Origin: Closterium sp. NIES-65
Lineage: Eukaryota > Streptophyta > Zygnematophyceae > Desmidiales > Closteriaceae
Assembly (NCBI GenBank): GCA_948144175.1
Contig: CANXME010002104.1
Span: forward strand, 415,806 to 479,805
Length of the DNA stretch: 64,000 nucleotides
Direction: 5' to 3'
The notes beneath the pieces are model-generated. The model had not been told where the DNA came from, searched no databases, and saw only the letters and a list, made by a program, of their open reading frames with translations. Within the stretch, counting starts at the first letter, position 1. Every line of letters starts with the position of its first letter. Positions 55,701-64,000 of the stretch are shown here, in pieces. The position numbers and the translations under genes were made by a program.

Positions 55701-57470
55701 TCCACGTCCACGTCCACGTCCAAGTCCTCCACGTCCACGTCCACGTCCATGTCCATGTCCACGTCCACGTCCACGTCCACGTCAAGATCCACGTCCACGT
55801 CCACGACTACGTCCACGTCCACGTCCACATCCACGTCCACGTCCAGGTCCACGTCCACGTCCACGTCCACGACCACGTCCACGTCCACGTCCAAGTCCAC
55901 GTCCACGCCCACAACAACGTCCAAGTCCACATCCATGTCCACGTCCAAGACCACGTCCAAGTCCAGGTCCACGTCCAAGTCCACGTCCACTTCCACGTCC
56001 ACGTCCACGTCCACATCCACGACCACGTCCACGTCCACGTCCACGTCCACGACCACGACCACGTCCACGTCCACGTCCTCGTCCACGTCCACATCCACGT
56101 CCACATCCACGTCCACGACCACGTCCACGTCCACGTCCACGTCCACGACCACGTCCACGTCCACGTCCACGACCACGTCCACGTCCACGTCCACGTCCAA
56201 GTCCTCCACGTCCACGTCCACGTCCACTACCACGTCCACGACCACGTCCACGTCCACGTCCACGTCCAAGTCCACGTCCACGTCCACGTCCACGACCACA
56301 TCCACGTCCACGTCCACGACCACGTCCACGTCCACGTCCACGTCCACGTCCAAGTCCACATCCACGTCCACATCCACGACCACGACCACGTCCACGTCCA
56401 CGTCCACGTCCACGTCCAAGTCCTCCATTTACGTCCACGACCACGTCCACGTCCAGGTCCACGTCCACGACCACGTCCACGACCACATCCACGTCCACGT
56501 CCACGTCCACGTCCAAGTCCTTCACGTCCACGTCCACGTCCACGTCCACGTCCTTGTCCACGTCCACATCCACGTCAACGTTAAGGTCCACGTCCACGTC
56601 CACGACTACGTCCACGTCCACGTCCACATCCACGTCCACGTCCACGTCCACGTCCAGGTCCACGTCCACGTCCACGACCACGTCCACGTCCACGTCCAAG
56701 TCCACGTCCACCTCCATAACCACGTCCACGTCCATGTCCACGTCCACGTCCAAGTCCACATCCACGTCCACGTCCAAGACCACGTCGAAGTCCACGTCCA
56801 CGTCCAAGTCCACGTCCACGTCCAGGTCCACGTCCAGGTCCACGTCCACGTCCAAGTCCACGTCCACGTCCACGTCCACGTCCACGACCACGTCCACGTC
56901 TACGTCCACGTCCACGTCCAAGTCCTCCACGTCCATGTCCACGTCCACGTCCACGTCCAGGTCCACGTCCACGTCCACGTCCACGTCCAAGTCCACGTCC
57001 ACGTCCACGTCCACGCCCACGTCCAAGTCCTCCACGTCCACGTCCACGTCCACGTCCACGACCACGTCCACGTCCACGTCCACGTCCAATTCCTCCACGT
57101 CCACGTCCACGTCCACGTCCACGTCCACGACCACGTCCAGGTCCACGTCCACGACCACGTCCACGACCACGTCCACGTCCAAGTCCACGTCCACGTCCAC
57201 GACCACGTCCACGTCCACGACCACGTCCACGTCCACGTCCACGACCACGACCACGTCCACGTCCACGTCCACGTCCAAGTCCACGTCCAAGTCCACGTCC
57301 ACGTCCACGACCACGTCCACGATCACGTCCATGTCCAAGTCCACGTCCACGTCCACGACCACGTCCACGTCCACGACCACGTCCACGTCCACGTCCACGT
57401 CCACGACCACGTCCAAGTCCTCGTCCACGTCCACGTCCACGTCCACGTGAACGTTCACGTCCAGGTCCAC
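46732..57470 (+). repeat. 0.8-kb and 3.3-kb higher-order order, and an 8895-bp-offset segmental duplication
   Basis: CATTTAYG strings following TCCTC occur at 46732, 47531, 49023, 50553, 50710, 51497, 52299, 53841, 54004, 54047, 54888, 55627 and 56426. Common steps are 787-802 bp and about 1500-1540 bp. The series 49023/50553/50710/52299 recurs at 52299/53841/54004/55627, about 3.3 kb on. Three markers (46732, 47531 and the palindrome at 48552) recur exactly 8895 bp later, at 55627, 56426 and 57447, so about 46.7-48.6 kb duplicates 55.6-57.5 kb. Confidence 0.78.
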
Positions 57471-60400
57471 GTCCACGTCCACGTCCACGACCACGTCCAC
57501 GTCCACGACCACGTCCACGTCCACATCCACGACCACGTCCACGTCCACGTCCACGTCCACGACCACGTCCACGTCCACGTCCTCGTCCACGTCCACGTCC
57601 ACGTCCACGTCCACGTCCACGACCACGTCCACGTCCACGTCCACGACCACGTCCACGTCCACGTCCACGTCCACGTCCTTGACCACGTCCACGTCCACGT
57701 CCACGTCCAAGTCCTCCACGTCCACGTCTACGTCCACTACCACGTCCACGTCCACGTCCACGTCCACGTCCACGTCCACGTTCAAGTCCACGTCCACGTC
57801 CACGTCCACGTCCACGACCACGTCCACGTCCACGTCCACGTCCAAGTCCACGTCCACGTCCACGTCCACGACCACGTCCACGTCCACGTCCACGTCCACG
57901 TCCAGGTCCACGTCCACGACCACATCCACGACCACGTCCACGTCCACGTCCACGTCCAAGTCCTCCACGTCCACGTCCACGTCCACGTCCATGTCCACGT
58001 CCACGTCCACGTCCACGTCAAGGTCCACGTCCACGTCCACGACTACGTCCACGTCCACGTCCACGTCCACGTCCACGTCCAGGTCCAGGTCCACGTTCAC
58101 GTCCACGACCACGTCCACGTCCACGTCCAAGTCAACGTCCACGTCCACGTCCACGTCCACGTCCAATTCCTCCACGTCCATGTCCACGTCCACGTCCACG
58201 TCCACGACCACGTCCAGGTCCACGTCCACGACCACGTCCACGACCACGTCCACGTCCAAGTCCACGTCCACGTCCACGACCACGTCCACGTCCACGACCA
58301 CGTCCACGTCCACGACCACGACCACGTCCACGTCCACGTCCACGTCCAAGTCCACGTCCAAGTCCACGTCCACGTCCACGACCACGTCCACGATCACGTC
58401 CATGTCCAAGTCCACGTCCACGTCCACGACCACGTCCACGTCCACGACCACGTCCACGTCCACGTCCACGTCCACGACCACGTCCCAAGTCCTCGTCCAC
58501 GTCCACGTCCATGTCCACGTGAACGTTCACGTCCAGGTCCACGTCCACGTCCACGTCCACGACCACGTCCACGTCCACGACCACGTCCACGTCCACATCC
58601 ACGACCACGTCCACGTCCACGTCCACGACCAAGTCCAAGTCCACGTCCTCGTCCACGTCCACGTCCACGTCCACGTCCACGACCACGTCCACGTCCACGT
58701 CCACGACCACGTCCACGTCCACGTCCACGTCCACGACCACGTCCACGTCCACGTCCACGTCCAAGTCCTCCACGTCCACGTCCACGTCCACTACCACGTC
58801 CACGTCCACGTCCACGTCCACGTCCACGTCCACGTTCAAGTCCACGTCCACGTCCACGTCCACGTCCACGACCACGTCCACGTCCACGTCCACGTCCAAG
58901 TCCACGTCCACGTCCACGTCCACGACCACGACCACGTCCACGTCCACGTCCACGTCCAGGTCCACGTCCACGACCACATCCACGACCACGTCCACGTCCA
59001 CGTCCACGTCCAAGTCCTCCACGTCCACGTCCACGTCCACGTCCACGTCCATGTCCACGTCCACGTCCACGTCCACGTCAAGGTCCACGTCCACGTCCAC
59101 GACTACGTCCACGTCCACGTCCACGTCCACGTCCACGTCCAGGTCCAGGTCCACGTTCACGTCCACGACCACGTCCACGTCCACGTCCAAGTCCACGTCC
59201 ACGTCCACGACCACGTCCACGATCACGTCCATGTCCAAGTCCACGTCCACGTCCACGACCACGTCCACGTCCACGACCACGTCCACGTCCACGTCCACGT
59301 CCACGACCACGTCCAAGTCCTCGTCCACGTCCACGTCCACGTCCACGTGAACGTTCACGTCCAGGTCCACGTCCACGTCCACGTCCACGACCACGTCCAC
59401 GTCCACGACCACGTCCACGTCCACATCCACGACGACGTCCACGTCCACGTCCACGACCACGTCCACGTCCACGTCCTCGTCCACGTCCACGTCCACGTCC
59501 ACGTCCACAACCACGTCCACGTCACCGTCCACGACCACGTCCACGTCCACGTCCACGTCCACGTCCACGACCACGTCCACGTCCACGTCCAAGTCCTCCA
59601 CGTCCACGTCCACGTCCACTACCACGTCCACGTCCACGTCCACGTCCACGTCCACGTTCAAGTCCACGTCCACGTCCACGTCCACGTCCACGACCACGTC
59701 CACGTCCACGTCCACGTCCACGTCCAAGTCCACGTCCACGTCCACGTCCACGACCACGACCACGTCCACGTCCACGTCCACGTCCACGTCCAGGTCCACG
59801 TCCACGACCACATCCACGACCACGTCCACGTCCACGTCCACGTCCAAGTCCTCCACGTCCACGTCCACGTCCACGTCCACGTCCATGTCCACGTCCACGT
59901 CCACGTCCACGTTAAGGTCCACGTCCACGTCCACGACTACGTCCACGTCCACGTCCACGTCCACGTCCACGTCCACGTCCACGTCCACGTTCACGTCCAC
60001 GACCACGTCCACGTCCACGTCCAAGTCCACGTCCACGTCCACGACCACGTCCACGTCCACGTCCACGTCCAAGTCCACATCCACGTCCACGTCCAAGACC
60101 ACGTCCAAGTCCACGTCCACGTCCAAGTCCACGTCCACGTCCACGTCCACGTCCACGACCATGTCCACGTCCAAGTCCACGTCCACGTCCACGACCACGT
60201 CCACGTCCACGTCCACGTCCACGACCACGACCATGTCCACGACCACGTCCACGTCCACGTCCACGTCCAGGGTCCACGTCCACGTTCCACGTCCACGACC
60301 ACGTCCACGTCCACGTCCACGACCACGTCCAGGTCCACGTCCACGACCACGTCCACGACCACGTCCAAGTCCACGTCCTTGTCCAAGTCCACGACAACGT

Positions 60401-61910
60401 CCACGTCCAGGTCCACGACCACGTCCACGTCCACGTCCACGTCCACGTCCAGGTCCACGTCCACGACCACATCCACGACCACGTCCACGTCCACGTCCAC
60501 GTCCAAGTCCTCCACGTCCACGTCCACGTCCACGTCCATGTCCACGTCCACGTCCACGTCCACGTCAAGGTCCACGTCCACGTCCACGACTACGTCCACG
60601 TCCACGTCCACGTCCACGTCCACGTCCAGGTCCACGTTCACGTCCACGACCACGTCCACGTCCACGTCCAAGTCAACGTCCACGTCCACGTCCACGTCCA
60701 CGTCCAATTCCTCCACGTCCATGTCCACGTCCACGTCCACGTCCACGACCACGTCCAGGTCCACGTCCACGACCACGTCCACGACCACGTCCACGTCCAA
60801 GTCCACGTCCACGTCCACGACCACGTCCACAGTCCACGACCACGTCCACGTCCACGGACCACGACCACGTCCACGTCCACGTCCAAGTCCACGTCCAAGT
60901 CCACGTCCACGTCCACGACCACGTCCACGATCACGTCCATGTCCAAGTCCACGTCCACGTCCACGACCACGTCCACGTCCACGACCACGTCCACGTCCAC
61001 GTCCACGTCCAGGACCACGTCCAAGTCCTCGTCCACGTCCACGTCCATGTCCACGTGAACGTTCACGTCCAGGTCCACGTCCACGTCCACGTCCACGACC
61101 ACGTCCACGTCCACGACCACGTCCACGTCCACATCCACGACCACGTCCACGTCCACGTCCACGTCCACGACCAAGTCCACGTCCCACTGTCCTCGTCCAC
61201 GTCCAACGGTCCACGTCCACGTCCACGACCACGTCACGTCACGTCCACGACCACGTCCACGTCCACGTCCACGTCCACGTCCACAGACCACGTCCACGTC
61301 CACGTCCACGTCCAAGTCCTCCACGTCCACGTCCACGTCCACTACCACGTCCACGTCCACGTCCACGTCCACGTCCACGTCCACGTTCAAGTCCACGTCC
61401 ACGTCCACGTCCACGTCCACGACCACGTCCACGTCCACGTCCACGTCCAAGTCCACGTCCACGTCCACGTCCACGACCACGACCACGTCCCGTCCACGTC
61501 CACAGTCCACGTCCAGGTCCACGTCCACGACCACATCCACGACCACGTCCACGTCCACGTCCACGTCCAAGTCCTCCACGTCCACGTCCACGTCCACGTC
61601 CATGTCCACGTCCACGGTCCACGTCCACGTCAAGGTCCACGTCCACGTCCACGACTACGTCAACGTCCACGTCCACGTCCACGTCCCACGTCCAGGTCCA
61701 GGTCCACGTTCACGTCCACGACCACGTCCACGTCCACGTCCAAGTCCACGTCCACGTCCACGACCACGTCCACGTCATCACTCCACGTCCAAGTCCACGT
61801 CCACGTCCACGACCACGTCCACGACCACGTCCACGTCCACGTCCACGTCCACGACCACGTCCAAGTCCCGTCCACGTCCACGTCCACGTCCACGTGAACG
61901 TTCACGTCCA
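48550..61910. other. Six copies of the palindrome ACGTGAACGTTCACGT
   Basis: A perfect 16-bp palindrome around GTGAACGTTCAC, with that core at 48552, 57447, 58519, 59347, 61055 and 61894, always preceded by a CCTCGTCC-type stretch and followed by CCAGG. It is the clearest departure from the hexamer in this array and marks homologous positions of higher-order units. The last five are clustered at 0.8-1.7-kb steps. Confidence 0.8.
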
Positions 61911-64000
61911 GGTCCACGTCCACGTCCACGTCCACGACCACTCCACTCCACGACCACGTCCACGTCCACATCCACGACGACGTCCACGTCCACGTCACGT
62001 CCACGACCACGTCCACGTCCACGTCCTCGTCCACGTCCACGTCCACGTCCACGTCCACGACCACGTCCACGTCCACGTCCACGACCACGTCCACGTCCAC
62101 GTCCACGTCCACGTCCACGACCACGTCCCACGTCCACGTCCAGTCCTCCACGTCCACGTCGACGTCCACTACCACGTCCACGTCCACGTCCACGTCCACG
62201 TCCACGTCCACGTTCAAGTCCACGTCCACGTCCACGTCCACGACCACGTCCACGTCCACGTCCACGTCCAAGTCCACGTCCACGTCCATGTCCACGACCA
62301 CGACCACGACCACGTCCACGTCCACGTCCACGTCCACGTCCAGGTCCACGTCCACGACCACGTCCACGACCACGTCCACGTCCACGTCCACGTCCAAGTC
62401 CTCCACGTCCACGTCCACGTCCACGTCCATGTCCACGTCCACGTCCACGTCCACGTTAAGGTCCACGTCCACGTCCACTCTACTCCACGTCCACGTCCAC
62501 GTCCAGGTCCACGTCCAGGTCCACGTCCACGTTCACGTCCACGACCACGTCCACGTCCACGTCCAAGTCCACGTCCACGTCCACGACCACGTCCACGTCC
62601 ACGTCCACGTCCAAGTCCACATCCACGTCCACGTCCAAGACCACGTCCAAGTCCACGTCCACGTCCAAGTCCACGTCCACGTCCACGTCCACGTCCACGA
62701 CCATGCCACCACGTCCAAGTCCACGTCCACGTCTACGACCACGTCCACGTCCACGTCCACGTCCACCACCATGTCCACGACCACGTCCACGTCCACGTCC
62801 ACGTCCAGGTCCACGTCCACGTCCACGTCCACGACCACGTCCACGTCCACGTCCACGACCACGTCCAGGTCCACGTCCACGCCACGTCCACGACCACGTC
62901 CAAGTCCACGTCCTTGTCCAAGTCCACGAAACGTCCACGTCCAGGTCCACGTCCACGTCCACGTCCACGTCCACGACCACGTCCACGTCCACGTCCACGA
63001 CCACGTCCACGTCCACATCCACGTCCACGTCCCACGACCACGTCCACGTCCACGTCCACGTCCACGTCCACGTCCACGACCACGTCCACGTCCACAGTCC
63101 ACGTCCACGTCCAAGTCCACGTCCAAGTCCACGTCCACGTCCACGTCCACGTCCACGACCACGTCCACAATCACGTCCACGTCCACGACCACGTCCACGT
63201 CCACGACCACGTCCACGTCCACGTCCACGTCGACGTCCACGACCACGTCCACGTCCTCGTCCACGTGCACGTCCACGTCCACGTCAACGTTCACGTCCAC
63301 GTCCACGTCCACGTCCACGACCACGTCCACGTCCACGTCCACGTCCACGTCCACATCCACGTCCACGTCCACGACCACGTCCACGTCCACGTCCACGTCC
63401 ACGTCCACGTCCACGACCACGTCCACGTCAACGTCCACGTCAACGTCCACGTCCACGTCCACGACCACGTCCACAGTCCACGTCCTCGTCCACGTCCACG
63501 TCCACGTCCACATCACGTCCACGATCACGTCCACGTCCACGTCCACGTCCACGACCACGTCCACGTCCACGTCCACGTCCACGTCCACGTCCACGTCCAC
63601 GACCACGTCCGTCCACGTCCACGTCCAAGTCCTCCACGTCCTTGTCCATGTCCACTACCACGTCCACGACCACGTCCACGTCCACGTCCATGTCCAGTCC
63701 ACGTCCACGTCCACGTCCACAACCACATCCACGTCCACGTCCACGACAACGTCCACGTCCACGTCCACGTCCACGCCAATCCACGTCCACGTCCACGACC
63801 ACGACCACGTCCACGTCCACGTCCACGTCCACGTCCAAGTCCTCCATTTACGTCCTGGACCACGTCCACGTCCAGGTCACGTCCACGACCACGTCCATGT
63901 CCACGTCCACGTCCACGTCCACAATCACGTCCACGTCCACGACCACGTCCACGACCACGTCCACGTCCACGACCACGTCCACGTCCACGTCCAGTCCTCC

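Larger units (their letters stand above)
39784..64000 (+). repeat. CCACGT hexanucleotide satellite array, right segment (24 kb)
   Basis: Same unit, variants and orientation as the left array; it runs off the window. Register stays in multiples of three from the start until about 60.27 kb, so open frames of up to 5190 codons occur. These frames show only Thr-Ser, Pro-Arg and His-Val alternation and no domain. After about 60.27 kb single-base gains and losses become frequent. Confidence 0.97.

Noticed and set aside
1-64000. A hidden multi-gene biological system
   Set aside because: Outside the copia element all sequence is explained by three tandem repeat families, and no non-repeat stretch is long enough to hold further genes.

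Overview
This window is eukaryotic repeat DNA. I see no host gene in it. About 54 of 64 kb is tandem satellite of two unrelated kinds: a 6-bp family built on CCACGT and a 17-bp family built on GAGCTTGCCTGGTCCAG. A third satellite, with a 371-bp period, sits between them, and one Ty1/copia retrotransposon has inserted into the 6-bp array. The copia domain order, a primer-binding site resembling the plant initiator-tRNA type, and a telo-box-like motif in the LTR suggest a green-lineage host (plant or streptophyte alga). The species cannot be named from this sequence, and the lineage call is inference.

Layout: (1) 1-4962, CCACGT array with ~2.1-kb higher-order repeats. (2) 4963-12449, a complete copia element with 132-bp LTRs that differ at one base, a 5-bp target duplication TCCAC, a primer-binding site, a long GC-rich repetitive leader, and one gag-pol frame of 2000 sense-codon positions broken by a single in-frame TAG inside RNase H. 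(3) 12450-13586, the CCACGT array resumes. (4) 13587-16316, an AT-richer satellite of exact period 371 bp. Each unit is a diverged dimer of ~187 + 184 bp, and diagnostic variants suggest a further three-dimer (1113-bp) order. (5) 16317-39783, the 17-bp array in six blocks of alternating orientation, with nested tandem duplications of 187 bp to 2.4 kb. (6) 39784-64000, CCACGT array again, with ~0.8-kb and ~3.3-kb higher-order spacing and an 8.9-kb-offset segmental duplication. From about 60.27 kb the repeat register breaks repeatedly by single bases.

The only protein-coding sequence is the retroelement polyprotein: gag, protease, integrase, reverse transcriptase, RNase H. The insertion looks very young. 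The pre-insertion target can be recognised from a paralogous unoccupied copy of the same higher-order repeat at about 2.85 kb. The many very long open frames in the satellites follow from the repeat units having no stop codon in any frame, and they are not annotated as genes.

The most interesting content is architectural: a mosaic of three satellite families, inversion-alternating 17-mer blocks, duplicated inversion junctions, and a nucleosome-scale dimeric satellite. This fits pericentromeric, centromeric or other heterochromatic DNA, but nothing in the sequence proves location or function.
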